NCBI GenBank assembly: GCA_016932215.1
Contig: JAFGDH010000031.1
Coordinates: 1-64,000 of the forward strand
DNA length: 64,000 nt
Direction: 5' to 3'
From: Candidatus Aenigmatarchaeota archaeon
GTDB taxonomy: Archaea; Aenigmatarchaeota; Aenigmatarchaeia; QMZP01; QMZT01
This document shows positions 6,803 to 15,483 of this stretch, one piece after another. Every line of letters starts with the position of its first letter. Position 1 is the stretch's first letter. The translations under genes and the position numbers were made by a program. The notes beneath the pieces were generated by a model, which was given only the letters and a program-made list of their open reading frames with translations, was not told where the DNA came from and made no database searches.

Positions 6803-7735
6803 ATGGGATTCTCTCTGATAGAGCACAATAACGGGACAAAGGTGGCCTACGACTCACTCGTGGTCCACCCGAAGAAGCTCAATATCTTCAATTCTGACCT
6901 TTCTCTCAGGATTGTCAATGAACTGGTAAGGCAGCCCGGGTGTGCGATGGACCTTGCCAGGAAGCTGGAAGAGCACGAGCAGAAGATATATTACCATCTG
7001 AGGAAGATGGAGAATGTGGGCATAATCAAGATAACGAGCGTCGAGAAGAGGTACGGGATGAACGCGAACATTTACAGCCTGGTCTCGCCGGTTATCGCTG
7101 CCAAACTATATGAAGACGGGAAGGAGATTCATGTCAGCAATGGCACAGATAACACGGAACATGCCGCTTTCTTTCATCCGTTCATCGAAAATGGCTCGCT
7201 TAATGCTAAAATAGTTGTGGGTGATCCAAATGAGCACGGAAGGTTCGATACAAAATCGAAGGAAGGTACATATGTTACAGATATCGGTATTCTTCTCGGT
7301 AGCTTCGTAAACAATTTTAACTTCCCCTACTTCACGCCCGATACGGAAATCAGGGAATCCGACCTTGAAAAAAATCTGATACTTATAGGGAACGTGAGAA
7401 CAAACGTCATAATAGATAAGATAAAGGATCATCTCCCGATAGAATTCGAGGAAAAGGGACATTCCTTCCTGTCCAAGAAAACCAAAACAGTCCACAAAGA
7501 CCCGAGGACAGGATATATCATTAAAATGAAAAACCCCATGAACCCAAAGAAACAGATTATGGTAATCGGCGGATTAAGGACGAGAGGCACGAGAGCGGCT
7601 GTTGTCGCTTTGACACAAAACCTTAAAAAATTATTTGATAAGAATGATGTAAACAACGGAGAATTCATAAGGATAGTCAAAGGACTTGACAAAGAGGGCA
7701 GAGGAATAATAGATGCCTTTGAGATTAAAGAGTGA
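6803..7735 (+). CDS. Winged-helix regulator with S-layer-like C-terminal domain, 310 aa
   Basis: The N-terminal third is an ArsR-like winged helix: LSLRIVNELVRQPGCAMDLARKL..HEQKIYYHLRKMENVGIIKI (about 33-77). The C-terminal half resembles the domain found in methanogen S-layer proteins and in cytoplasmic regulators that carry it: LILIGNVRTNVIIDKI (about 192) and GYIIKMKNPMNPKKQIMVIGGLRTRGTRAA (about 236-266). No signal peptide or membrane span, so cytoplasmic. It is followed by the HxGH-like gene with its stop overlapping the next possible start, so the two are one operon. The palindromic leader suggests self-repression. The ligand is unknown. Confidence 0.8.
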   Translation: MGFSLIEHNNGTKVAYDSLVVHPKKLNIFNSDLSLRIVNELVRQPGCAMDLARKLEEHEQKIYYHLRKMENVGIIKITSVEKRYGMNANIYSLVSPVIAAKLYEDGKEIHVSNGTDNTEHAAFFHPFIENGSLNAKIVVGDPNEHGRFDTKSKEGTYVTDIGILLGSFVNNFNFPYFTPDTEIRESDLEKNLILIGNVRTNVIIDKIKDHLPIEFEEKGHSFLSKKTKTVHKDPRTGYIIKMKNPMNPKKQIMVIGGLRTRGTRAAVVALTQNLKKLFDKNDVNNGEFIRIVKGLDKEGRGIIDAFEIKE

Positions 7736-7740
7736 TTGAA

Positions 7741-8973
7741 ATGGTTATGATGATGTACAATGATCCAGTATCGGGCAGCAAGGCAGACCTGACAGTTTTA
7801 TATACAGGTAATTTCAGCCCTTTTAATATTGGCCATGCTTCAGACATTTCCCGTGTTAAATACGAAGTTGCGGTTAACGGAAATCATGGAATTTCGATAG
7901 GAATTGGTTTACCGGTACCTCATAGACATTTCCCGAGAAAATCAGAAGTCAGGAAATGGTTAACCAAGGTAAATATAGATGTTCCTGGTTTTGAAGAAAA
8001 TTTTGACTATTTGAAGGGAGCGATGGATTCCATTCCAAAGAATGGCGGTTTCGATACGCTTTTCGAGAGATATATTACAATGGGGAAGATTCTCAGTGGC
8101 GAGGTTCCTTTTGATGGCGAGGCCGCTGAACTTATGTCTGACGATTTTTTCAAACACCTTCATAATGCTGTTGAGGTAAGCGTTTATCCCAAATTCGCTC
8201 ATAACGTGTGGCCATGGCGTTTTGATTATTTGGTTTTTGAAGACAAACAGGGATATGATGAACCCCCAAGGAGCGAGGTCGATAAGCAATACATGTTTGT
8301 TGGTGATGCCGGTCATCTCCAGCGTGCTCACGAGAAAGGACCGGAAGGAAGGAACATAAGCCTGAACCTGATACAGTGTCAGGATCTGCCTGCGGCAACT
8401 TTAAGCAAAAGAAACACCCCGGTGTTATCACGAGAAACCGTTGATGAAATAAAAGATGCGATAAACAGAAGAAACTATGTTTTCTGCGTTGTCCCCCCAA
8501 GCCAGCAGAAAAGACTGAACAACAGGCAAAGAAATCTCATCGAGAAAACATATGACACCGCAGTGTCTGAAGGAACTGATCTGGTCGTTGGTATACCGAT
8601 AAAACCAGTTCCGGTTGATCACGGCGACAATAAATGCTTTTGGATGGGAAGGCATAACAACCCTTTGCCGTATCAGATACTGGAGGAAGTGAAGGGATAT
8701 ACAGGAGCATATGCCAGAGGCAACGGGAGACTGCCGACTGAAAGAATTCATTTTTCATATGTTGAGGTTGACAGGAGGGGTAAAATAATAGATAATAGCG
8801 CCTTCAACAGTTCGGCGCTCCCTCCCAGAAGGATTGAAATTGAACCTGAAGCGGAAAGCGAGAGATTTTCGATTGTAGTCAATAACCCGTTTGCTGCTTT
8901 AGGTGAAGCTGGAAGAAAAATACTGGATAAAGCTAATTCACATTTAACTGGCAACAATGGTCTTATTATATAA
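7741..8973 (+). CDS. Divergent HxGH-like nucleotidyltransferase-fold protein, about 411 aa
   Basis: The N-terminus LTVLYTGNFSPFNIGHASDI (about 18-37) resembles the G-x-F-x-P-x-H-x-G-H signature of nucleotidylyl transferases such as NMN adenylyltransferase, with N-I-G-H replacing H-x-G-H. The remaining 370 residues are unfamiliar, including a His-rich segment (VPHRHFPRK) and GDAGHLQRAHEK. The protein is about twice as long as a bare nucleotidyltransferase. The start may be GTG 7732, which overlaps the previous stop, or ATG 7741; GTGAT just upstream favours the latter. It is translationally coupled to the winged-helix regulator. Activity is speculative. Confidence 0.7.
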   Translation: MVMMMYNDPVSGSKADLTVLYTGNFSPFNIGHASDISRVKYEVAVNGNHGISIGIGLPVPHRHFPRKSEVRKWLTKVNIDVPGFEENFDYLKGAMDSIPKNGGFDTLFERYITMGKILSGEVPFDGEAAELMSDDFFKHLHNAVEVSVYPKFAHNVWPWRFDYLVFEDKQGYDEPPRSEVDKQYMFVGDAGHLQRAHEKGPEGRNISLNLIQCQDLPAATLSKRNTPVLSRETVDEIKDAINRRNYVFCVVPPSQQKRLNNRQRNLIEKTYDTAVSEGTDLVVGIPIKPVPVDHGDNKCFWMGRHNNPLPYQILEEVKGYTGAYARGNGRLPTERIHFSYVEVDRRGKIIDNSAFNSSALPPRRIEIEPEAESERFSIVVNNPFAALGEAGRKILDKANSHLTGNNGLII

Positions 8974-8996
8974 ATAATCAGGATTCATTTATTTCT

Positions 8997-9653
8997 ATGA
9001 ATAAGCTGTTCCCAGGCATCTGGAAGAAAGACGAAAAGATCATTACCCAAAATCTGGTACCCGGGGACAAGACCTATACAAAAAATATTTTTAACTTCAG
9101 AGGCCGGGAGTACAGGGAGTGGAACCCTTTCAAATCGAAGGCCTGCGCCGCGATCGCCTGCGGGCTGAGGGAATTTCCACTCAAATCCGGGTTGAAGGTC
9201 CTCTACCTTGGAATATCGTTCGGGCAGACCGCCACATTCTTTTCCGACATAATCGGGAAGGACGGTATAATATACGGCGTCGAGTTATCGGAAAGATGCC
9301 TGACCGACCTTAATTCGGTCGCTGAAAAAAGGGGGAATATCGTCCCGATCCTCGGCGATGCCAGGAAGCCGGACGAGTACGGCTGGATAGAGCCCGTGGA
9401 CCTGATTTACGAGGACGTGGCTTCCGACGACCAGGCGGAGATCATGATCCGGAACTCTTCGCATTTTTTGAAGCCGGGCGGCTTCGCCATGATAGCGATA
9501 AAGGCGAGATCCATCGATGTCGTGAAGGAGCCGAGGATAGTTTTTAAAGAACAACTGGAGATATTAAAAAAACATTTTGAAGTGGTCGAGACGAGAGACA
9601 TCGAAAAATTCGAGAAGGATCACCTTTTTGTTGTGCTCAAACGAAAGACGTAG
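8997..9653 (+). CDS. flpA: Fibrillarin-like rRNA/tRNA 2'-O-methyltransferase, 218 aa
   Basis: The catalytic subunit of the archaeal box C/D RNP, which methylates the 2'-OH of rRNA and tRNA at positions chosen by guide RNAs. The N-terminal beta-sheet domain (to about 60) ends in the family-typical YREWNPFKSKACAAI (about 40-54). The SAM-binding motif is VLYLGISFGQTATFFSDII (about 69-87), with EDVASDDQAEI (about 139) and LKPGGFAMIAIKARSID (about 158-174, with catalytic Lys). Length is close to the usual 225-230 aa. In most archaea it lies directly beside nop5; here nop5 is on the opposite strand 560 bp away with a small membrane protein between. A compact hairpin repeat overlaps its stop codon. 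Confidence 0.95.
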   Translation: MNKLFPGIWKKDEKIITQNLVPGDKTYTKNIFNFRGREYREWNPFKSKACAAIACGLREFPLKSGLKVLYLGISFGQTATFFSDIIGKDGIIYGVELSERCLTDLNSVAEKRGNIVPILGDARKPDEYGWIEPVDLIYEDVASDDQAEIMIRNSSHFLKPGGFAMIAIKARSIDVVKEPRIVFKEQLEILKKHFEVVETRDIEKFEKDHLFVVLKRKT

Positions 9654-9667
9654 GCTTCGCCCACGTC
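9647..9667 (+). repeat. Dispersed hairpin repeat, copy 3 (compact form)
   Basis: 9-base arms GACGTAGGC / GCCCACGTC around a 3-base loop (one pair is G-T when read on the minus strand). It is preceded by ACGAAA and followed by ATGC. It begins inside the penultimate codon of flpA, so it may end or stabilise that transcript. Confidence 0.6.
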
Positions 9668-9731
9668 ATGCAATCCGGCTTTAAATTATATTAAAAAATT
9701 ATTTTATAATACCCAAAATGATATTCTAATC

Positions 9732-10160
9732 ATGGCTTCGAAATTCAGGCTCAAGACCTCCCACTTAGTCAACGTCCTGAGGGCCGCGATAATCATCATA
9801 GTCGGGATCATAATCCTCGTCATAGCCGGGATAGCCGGCCAGTTCTTTTACACCCCGCAGGAAATCCCCGGGATCGATATAACATTCTCCGAGCCGTTCC
9901 TCATGGAGGAGAATCAGGAGGCATACATGGAAAGCGAGAACATGACTCTCCTTTTGAAAGAGATCATCTACAAGCCCCTGGTCGAGGGTGTGAGGGGGGT
10001 GTGGAGCGGGAAGGGAGCGAGCATAATGATCACCAAGGACGGCAGCATAACGACAACGTCCCTTTCCATCGAGAGGAATACGTTCGAAGTGCAGGGCATG
10101 GAGATCGTTCTGGGGAACGTGACCACGGAATTCGTCGAGTTCACCGTGAATAAGAAATGA
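9732..10160 (+). CDS. Single-pass membrane protein, 142 aa
   Basis: A short basic N-terminus (MASKFRLKTSHLVNVLRA) is followed by one strongly hydrophobic helix (AAIIIIVGIIILVIAGIAGQFF, about 18-39). About 100 residues then presumably face outside, with a regular beta character and sequons such as NMT and NVT. No family is recognised. It sits between flpA and the convergent nop5, but a role in RNA modification is unlikely given the topology. The gene has its own AT-rich promoter (around 9690-9715). Confidence 0.75.
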   Translation: MASKFRLKTSHLVNVLRAAIIIIVGIIILVIAGIAGQFFYTPQEIPGIDITFSEPFLMEENQEAYMESENMTLLLKEIIYKPLVEGVRGVWSGKGASIMITKDGSITTTSLSIERNTFEVQGMEIVLGNVTTEFVEFTVNKK

Positions 10161-10172
10161 AAAATTAGATAT

Positions 10173-10202
10173 GATGACTTATAATTATTTTATCAAGTCA
10201 TC
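10173..10202 (-). repeat. Dispersed hairpin repeat, copy 4
   Basis: Perfect 8-base arms GATGACTT / AAGTCATC with a 14-base loop, lying between two convergent gene ends. On the minus strand it reads TTTCGAAA then GATGACTT then a GATAAAAT-type loop, closely matching copy 2b at 4128. This shows that family members occur in both orientations. Confidence 0.8.
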
Positions 10203-10211
10203 TTTCGAAAC

Positions 10212-11219
10212 TTATTCACCGGTTATATTCTTCAGCTTCCTCTCCAGTTCCTTCTTCATTGCCGCGCTCTGGTCTTTCTTCGAATAGAAATCGATCTTGG
10301 AGGCCATGGAGATCCTGCTCGCGATGAGGCGGGCGACCTTTCCCTTGAGATGCTTTTCCGCCTGCTGGACGTCTGCGTTCGAGAAGAGGATCCCGTATTT
10401 CGGGGCCTTCCCCTGTCCCTTCAGGTGGCGGAACAAAGCCTTCTCCGCGCCGAGGAGCTGAACCTTGCTCGACGGCATCTTGGCCAACCTTTCCAGCCCC
10501 CCTGCCAGCGCAACCAGTCTGGCCGCGAGAAGCGGGCCGGCAACCGCCGAAGTGTTAGGCATCTCTTCCTTCGAGAGCCTTTCAACGTAACTGGAAAGCT
10601 TGTCCCTGGTCTTGCTCATGTCAAGGAGGGATTTGGAGAAACCCTTAACCTGTTCCAGGTCTTCGTCGCCGAACTTCATCCCTCCTGAAGACGAAACCTT
10701 TATGTCCTCCTTGTTCGCGGACTTCGAAAGGATCGACAGGAACTTCTCCTGGTCCTTTACCGTTTTGCTGAGTTCCGGGAAATGGAGGCCGTACCACTCC
10801 CTCAGGTGTTCGGTCATGTTGTTCATGTCCGTGTCCGCCTCGTCGACAAGACGGATGGTCTGGATGATCAGCTTGTCCCTGCCCTGCTTCTCCAGGGACC
10901 TGGATGACAAAAGTATGTTGACCCTGGAGATGATCATGTTAAGTTCCTGATCAGAACCGTAAGCCTCCCTCAGGGCGACGGACCTGAACTCCTGCCTCAG
11001 CTTGGAATAAAGCGGGTCTGAAAAGTCGTTAACGTATTCGCATTCGCATCTCAGCCTCTTTTCCAGCCTCTTTTCCTCTTCTAGTTCGCCCTTCCCGGAA
11101 TTCCTGATCTTGTCCGCAACGGTCTCCGGGTCCTTCGGGAAGAACTCGCAGCCAACCAGTTTCCCGTTTTCGTTGTAGGCGAAACTTCCTATCAGGTACG
11201 TCAGTATCCGTACTTTCAT
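10212..11219 (-). CDS. nop5: Nop5/Nop56-Nop58 box C/D RNP scaffold protein, 335 aa
   Basis: The core protein that bridges L7Ae, fibrillarin and guide RNA in box C/D RNPs. The Nop domain is diagnostic: NTSAVAGPLLAARLVALAGG-LERLAKMPSSKVQLLGAEKALFRHLKG (about 220-266), then PKYGILF..VQQAEKHLKGKVARLIASRISMASKIDF. The central coiled coil is present (about 90-215), with an N-terminal fibrillarin-binding part. I chose ATG 11219 (MKVRILTYL) over the frame start at 11252 because a TATAAAA box lies at about 11243-11250. The C-terminus is short, without the long KKE tail of eukaryotes. It is convergent with the membrane protein gene rather than in an operon with flpA. Confidence 0.93.
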   Translation of the reverse strand: MKVRILTYLIGSFAYNENGKLVGCEFFPKDPETVADKIRNSGKGELEEEKRLEKRLRCECEYVNDFSDPLYSKLRQEFRSVALREAYGSDQELNMIISRVNILLSSRSLEKQGRDKLIIQTIRLVDEADTDMNNMTEHLREWYGLHFPELSKTVKDQEKFLSILSKSANKEDIKVSSSGGMKFGDEDLEQVKGFSKSLLDMSKTRDKLSSYVERLSKEEMPNTSAVAGPLLAARLVALAGGLERLAKMPSSKVQLLGAEKALFRHLKGQGKAPKYGILFSNADVQQAEKHLKGKVARLIASRISMASKIDFYSKKDQSAAMKKELERKLKNITGE

Positions 11220-11267
11220 ACCATTATAATTGTTTGTTTTTTTATAAAACATTCAGAAAGTATTAAT

Positions 11268-12095
11268 ATGAACTACAAAAACGTCGTTCTTATTCTCGTC
11301 ATACTTTTCATGTTCGGTCTTCTGGCCTACCAGCTGATGAGCATAGAAGAATCGTTCAGGGACTCCGTCCTGACCGAATTCGAAAAATGCGACAGGAGAT
11401 GTTCCGCCGAGAGCAGGGTCTCTTATCTCGTCGAGGGTGTATGCTACTGCAAGGACATGATCAGCTTCGACAAGAACTACAGATGCCTTTCCAACGTTAC
11501 GTTCGAAAACGCGGAGAAATATTCCACCAGGTTCAACACGAGTTTTGTCAGGAATGTGGCTGTATCCTCCGCGATACAGTACGAGAATCCCAATTCAATC
11601 CCCACGCGCCTGTTCTCGATTTACCAGGCCATAGGCGAACGCGTCCATTACATATCCGATCCCAGGGACGACGAGTACATAGCGACCCCGGCTGAGACAT
11701 GGAACATACAGGGAGGGGACTGTGACGACATCTCGATACTCATGGCATCGATGTTCGAATCCATAGGCCTGGACGCCTCGATGGTGGAGGCATATAACGA
11801 ATCCTACGGTCACGTATTCGTTATAGTGAGGATAGATGAGGACCTGGACAGGTTCCTGCAGGACTACAAGCCCCTGATAGAAAAATACACGCCTTATTTC
11901 GGTATGAAGCCCTTCAATTTCCTGATATTCCGGGAGACGGAATCGGAGTGCGAGTATTCTCTTCATAACCTGTACATGGGAGAGAGCGTGAAGCCGTTCT
12001 ACGTCATAGCCGAGAGCACCGCCCAGGGATACCCTGGCAAGAACAATCCCTTCGAAGGCTTCAACAACACGAGGTTCATCAACATAGGGCAATGA
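11268..12095 (+). CDS. Membrane-anchored transglutaminase-like protein, 275 aa
   Basis: An N-terminal signal anchor (VVLILVILFMFGLLAYQLM, about 6-24) is followed by an extracytoplasmic domain. This contains the transglutaminase-like core: catalytic Cys in GGDCDDISILMASMFESIGLDASMV (about 148-172), His in YGHVFVIV (about 180) and a likely Asp further on. Two Cys pairs near the N-terminus (CDRRC, CYC) may form disulfides. Such proteins are peptidases or crosslinkers at the archaeal surface. It lies 48 bp upstream of the glycine-zipper giant protein in the same direction, which suggests that the enzyme acts on or with that product. Confidence 0.82.
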   Translation: MNYKNVVLILVILFMFGLLAYQLMSIEESFRDSVLTEFEKCDRRCSAESRVSYLVEGVCYCKDMISFDKNYRCLSNVTFENAEKYSTRFNTSFVRNVAVSSAIQYENPNSIPTRLFSIYQAIGERVHYISDPRDDEYIATPAETWNIQGGDCDDISILMASMFESIGLDASMVEAYNESYGHVFVIVRIDEDLDRFLQDYKPLIEKYTPYFGMKPFNFLIFRETESECEYSLHNLYMGESVKPFYVIAESTAQGYPGKNNPFEGFNNTRFINIGQ

Positions 12096-12142
12096 ATTCT
12101 GCGGTTTAACAATTTTTATTCAGGGAGAGTCAATAATATATC

Positions 12143-14356
12143 ATGGGTGTCCGGAAGAAGGGTTCGTTTATGCAGCCTTCCGAGATAATAGTAACTATAA
12201 TAATCGCCCTTCTCGCCGGTTCCATTTTCATTATCGGCGGAACGAATTACGCCTCCGGCCCGCTCGCCACCGCAAGGGACCAGATTTGCAAGTACGTACC
12301 CTTCCTCTGCGGCTCCCAGGCCAGCGAGGGCGATTACGAGATATCGCTGAAGTCTTATGAATGCCTCGCCTGCGCGATAAGCGTGGTCTCCGGGTCAGGG
12401 AACGAATGCGCAAAGAATGACTGCCAGATGCAGCAGGCCCTTCCATCCGGTGAAGGTCTTCCGTTCTCTGCCCAGCAGGTCGGTGACCCGGATGAAGGGG
12501 AGAAAAGCGATACCGACATTTATGCCTTCTACAAGGCACCTGTCCTGAAATGCGAGGAGGATAAAGGGATATGTTTCGTAGAGAATTTCCAGCTCCCTCA
12601 GGATGTGACTGGTTTTGAAAAATGGATAAAGGGGAACGGGGACCCGCAGTTCCTTGTTTACTGGGAAGTTTTCCCTGATGGTGTAGAAAGCGCATGGTCA
12701 GGATTTGCTTTGTGGACAGAAAACGTCTTTGACCTCATGCTCGGTTCATGGGTGGTCGGGAAGGGGCTTGCCATAGGGAAGAGCGCAATAACAACCACCA
12801 CCAGTAGGGTGGGGACTGGTTTGGCTACGAAAATGGGCCTTAAGGCGGGAAGCGCTGTGACCGCAGAGACATCCGGCCTCACATTCGACATGATTGACGA
12901 TGTCTCGAAACCGTTGCTTAAAGAAATAAGCAGCAATGTAGGTTCGGTAAGTATGAAGAAGCTGGCCGCAAGAGGCATAAAGTCTGAGAGCGTTGCGCTT
13001 CTGGGTGCTGCTCTTGACAGCCTGATGAAAAAGTATGACTTGCATGATCACTCATTGCTTATAAAATCCCCTTACGATGATCCTGTTCCAATTCAGGTGG
13101 AGAAAGGCGGTCCGGTTTTCCTCGAAAGAACAAAAGATCCGCTCTATCTTGTATCCCCATGCATCGCTAATTTGGTGGTCAAGAAAACAAACATAAAATG
13201 TGGTTCTTACAGCTACTCAGAGGATCTAAAGTATTACAAATGCACAGGCGAGAAAGACATCAAGGTTAAGGACAGCGATGTAGAAAAAATCGGGCTTTGT
13301 ACAACTGATGTTTCAGATAATTTCAAAAAACCTGAAACTAAGAAATATGCCGAAATGATCGAGAAGATCGATACCACACAGGAGGCGGAGATATTCGAAT
13401 GGACCGATGATGTTTTCATGGTAAGGGATCCGATAAAGAACATAAAATACTACTTCAAAGACAAGGACTCTAAGAAAAAGGTTATTGAAAAAATAGTCTA
13501 CACTGACAGCAATGGGGAAGTTCATGAATTCAATATAAACGGAATGGAAACATTTACCGAAAACGGTTTCGAGATAAAGTTAGAGCATGGTGGGGAGTGC
13601 GAACCGAAAAAGGAAAATAACTTCAAATGCAAGAACTTCGGAATCGAGATAAAGCAGTTCCCGCAGGATTGCGATTATTGTCAGGAGCTTTCGGAATATT
13701 ACGGCGACCTGGATGATTTCAGAATGTCTTATGATAAGCAGGAGATGGAAGTCGAGGATCCGGTAACAGGAATAAAGAGCAAGGTGTATTATTATTATTC
13801 CCATGTCCAGATGTACTTTGAAAGCGGTGAGACCGCTATAGTGTTCACTAACATGAACGATGACACGATAGCAGACACCATTACAATAGACGATGATGCG
13901 AGCTTTTTCAGGGACATCTGGGAAACATTCGGTCTGGCGTCAAAATGGGCCAGGCAACCGAAGGTCACTTTAACGGATACTAACTTCCCTAAAAACAACG
14001 GAATTTTCGACATCATAATAGTCAGGGATTGTGTTGTTCCGGGCCAGTTGGTTGAAGTGACTAAAATAGATGACGATAATTACGACAGAAACTTCTGCCA
14101 TTCCTATGAAACAATAGCCACAAAGGCGTTTGGTAATGCGGTTTGGATCGGTGGCGGGGTCGGTTGCGTTGTTGGCGGTGTTGCCGGCGCTATCGGCGGG
14201 GCTGCAGGTGGAGGTGGTGTTGGTGGGGTACCGGGAGCCATTGGCGGATGCAAGGCAGGCGGTGCCCTTGGTTTCAAGATAGGTGCCGTTGTTCAGACGG
14301 GTTATGCGATCTATGAAAGAGCGCACGGCGTCCCGGACATATGGCCGGGCAATTAG
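12143..14356 (+). CDS. Large surface or secreted protein with glycine-zipper C-terminus, 737 aa
   Basis: The N-terminus MGVRKKGSFMQPSEIIVTIIIALLAGSIFIIGG is short and basic followed by a hydrophobic helix, like an archaellin/pilin-type signal or simple anchor. Another hydrophobic patch lies around residues 195-220. The middle is a long, acidic, Cys-containing region of unknown fold. Near the C-terminus (about 665-715) is an extreme glycine-rich hydrophobic stretch with GxxxG repeats (GGGVGCVVGG, GAIGGAAGGGG), resembling glycine zippers that insert into or cross membranes. No named family. Cys pairs such as CEDDKGIC-like and CDYC suggest oxidised extracellular folding. Paired with the transglutaminase-like gene upstream. 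Confidence 0.8.
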   Translation: MGVRKKGSFMQPSEIIVTIIIALLAGSIFIIGGTNYASGPLATARDQICKYVPFLCGSQASEGDYEISLKSYECLACAISVVSGSGNECAKNDCQMQQALPSGEGLPFSAQQVGDPDEGEKSDTDIYAFYKAPVLKCEEDKGICFVENFQLPQDVTGFEKWIKGNGDPQFLVYWEVFPDGVESAWSGFALWTENVFDLMLGSWVVGKGLAIGKSAITTTTSRVGTGLATKMGLKAGSAVTAETSGLTFDMIDDVSKPLLKEISSNVGSVSMKKLAARGIKSESVALLGAALDSLMKKYDLHDHSLLIKSPYDDPVPIQVEKGGPVFLERTKDPLYLVSPCIANLVVKKTNIKCGSYSYSEDLKYYKCTGEKDIKVKDSDVEKIGLCTTDVSDNFKKPETKKYAEMIEKIDTTQEAEIFEWTDDVFMVRDPIKNIKYYFKDKDSKKKVIEKIVYTDSNGEVHEFNINGMETFTENGFEIKLEHGGECEPKKENNFKCKNFGIEIKQFPQDCDYCQELSEYYGDLDDFRMSYDKQEMEVEDPVTGIKSKVYYYYSHVQMYFESGETAIVFTNMNDDTIADTITIDDDASFFRDIWETFGLASKWARQPKVTLTDTNFPKNNGIFDIIIVRDCVVPGQLVEVTKIDDDNYDRNFCHSYETIATKAFGNAVWIGGGVGCVVGGVAGAIGGAAGGGGVGGVPGAIGGCKAGGALGFKIGAVVQTGYAIYERAHGVPDIWPGN

Positions 14357-14359
14357 AAT

Positions 14360-15421
14360 TTATTTCTTAACGTATTCAAGGACCCTGCTCTTGAACTTGT
14401 CCCAGTCCTTCACCAGGGCTCCCGCGGACTTTGGATGGCCGCCGCCTGATCCTATGCCCTTCGAGCAGTCCTTTGCCAGGTCGCCGACGTTGACCCATCC
14501 CTTCTGGCAGCGAAGGGAAATCTTCCATCCCTGATCCGAATGCTTCCGGACTATGATCGCGTAGTCCTCGTATCTCTCGGTGAAGACGGTCGCCATGATT
14601 GACGTGATGTTCAGCTTGCTGCTGATCTGGTAGAATATGACCTTTTCCTTCCCGAAGATTTCCTTGTTAACCTCGAAGTCCTTCGTGATCCTTTCTATCT
14701 CCCTCTGGACGATCTCCCTGTACCTGCGGAAGGTCCTGGAGTGGTAGAAGTCCTCGATCTTTTCGCTCTTCACGAGCGCCTCCAGACCCAGCTTCGCCCC
14801 TTCCCCTCCCTTGAGGGTGATTGCGGCCGAGATCATCTCCGCCGCCGTGGCCAGCCCGTTCTTCTTTATGTCCTTCCCGTGGTTGAACTCCGGATACCTC
14901 TTTACGCATTCCTGAAGGACGTCCCCGCAGTCCTCGAACCCGTAATCGCCTATTATCCCGATGACGGATATCCATATGAACGGCTCCACGTCCAGCCCCA
15001 TCTTTTTGAAAAGCTTGTATATGCAGTAGCTGGCCGGGCAGTAGATGTCCGGAGCATCGAATCTGGGATTTATGTGGAGCATCCCGAGTTTGTTGAGGTC
15101 CTTTTCCATCAGGTGATGATCCAGAACCATTATCTTTATCCCGGGAACGGAGTCCCTGATCTTTTTCACCTTCTTCCATTCCTGGTCTATCGGTATGTCG
15201 AGGAACAGGAGCATGCCCGGATTCATCCCGGTTATCTCTTTCATGAACTTGCTGTCGATTATCGGGCCTTCCCTGGGGATGGCCTCGAAGTCCGGAAAGA
15301 ACTTGAGAAGCAGGGACGCGGAACACACGCCGTCGGCGTCTCTGTGGTAAACGAGAATCCTTTTCCCTTCGGTGTTAAGATAATCCTTAACCTTCCCAAT
15401 GTCCAGATTATCACAAATCAT
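14360..15421 (-). CDS. DHH/DHHA1-family phosphoesterase (RecJ/GAN-like), 353 aa
   Basis: A DHH-superfamily phosphoesterase or nuclease. Motif I is YHRDADGVCSAS (about 25-36), then FLDIPID (about 73), then the name motif VLDHH (about 98-102). ISVIGIIGDYG (about 151) is the usual fourth metal motif. The C-terminal DHHA1 domain ends in GIGSGGGHPKSAGA (about 325-338), which binds the nucleic-acid or nucleotide substrate. Archaeal homologues include the GINS-associated nuclease GAN and oligonucleotide phosphoesterases. The length of 353 aa is short for GAN, so a nanoRNase-like or RecJ-like role is equally possible. Confidence 0.88.
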   Translation of the reverse strand: MICDNLDIGKVKDYLNTEGKRILVYHRDADGVCSASLLLKFFPDFEAIPREGPIIDSKFMKEITGMNPGMLLFLDIPIDQEWKKVKKIRDSVPGIKIMVLDHHLMEKDLNKLGMLHINPRFDAPDIYCPASYCIYKLFKKMGLDVEPFIWISVIGIIGDYGFEDCGDVLQECVKRYPEFNHGKDIKKNGLATAAEMISAAITLKGGEGAKLGLEALVKSEKIEDFYHSRTFRRYREIVQREIERITKDFEVNKEIFGKEKVIFYQISSKLNITSIMATVFTERYEDYAIIVRKHSDQGWKISLRCQKGWVNVGDLAKDCSKGIGSGGGHPKSAGALVKDWDKFKSRVLEYVKK

Positions 15422-15483
15422 GGGAATAATTTAGGCACTAGTTTTAAATACTTTTATAAAAATTTTTGTAAAATCGGCGTATT

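Noticed and set aside
6787-6803. Shared CACGTGAT motif before genes at 6803 and 36441 as a common operator
   Set aside because: GTGAT at this distance from ATG is more simply the 3' part of the ribosome site; two copies are not enough evidence.
10171-10204. Box C/D guide RNA (ATGATGA resembles box C, beside nop5)
   Set aside because: No CTGA D box at the proper distance; the element is instead a member of the hairpin family and is palindromic.
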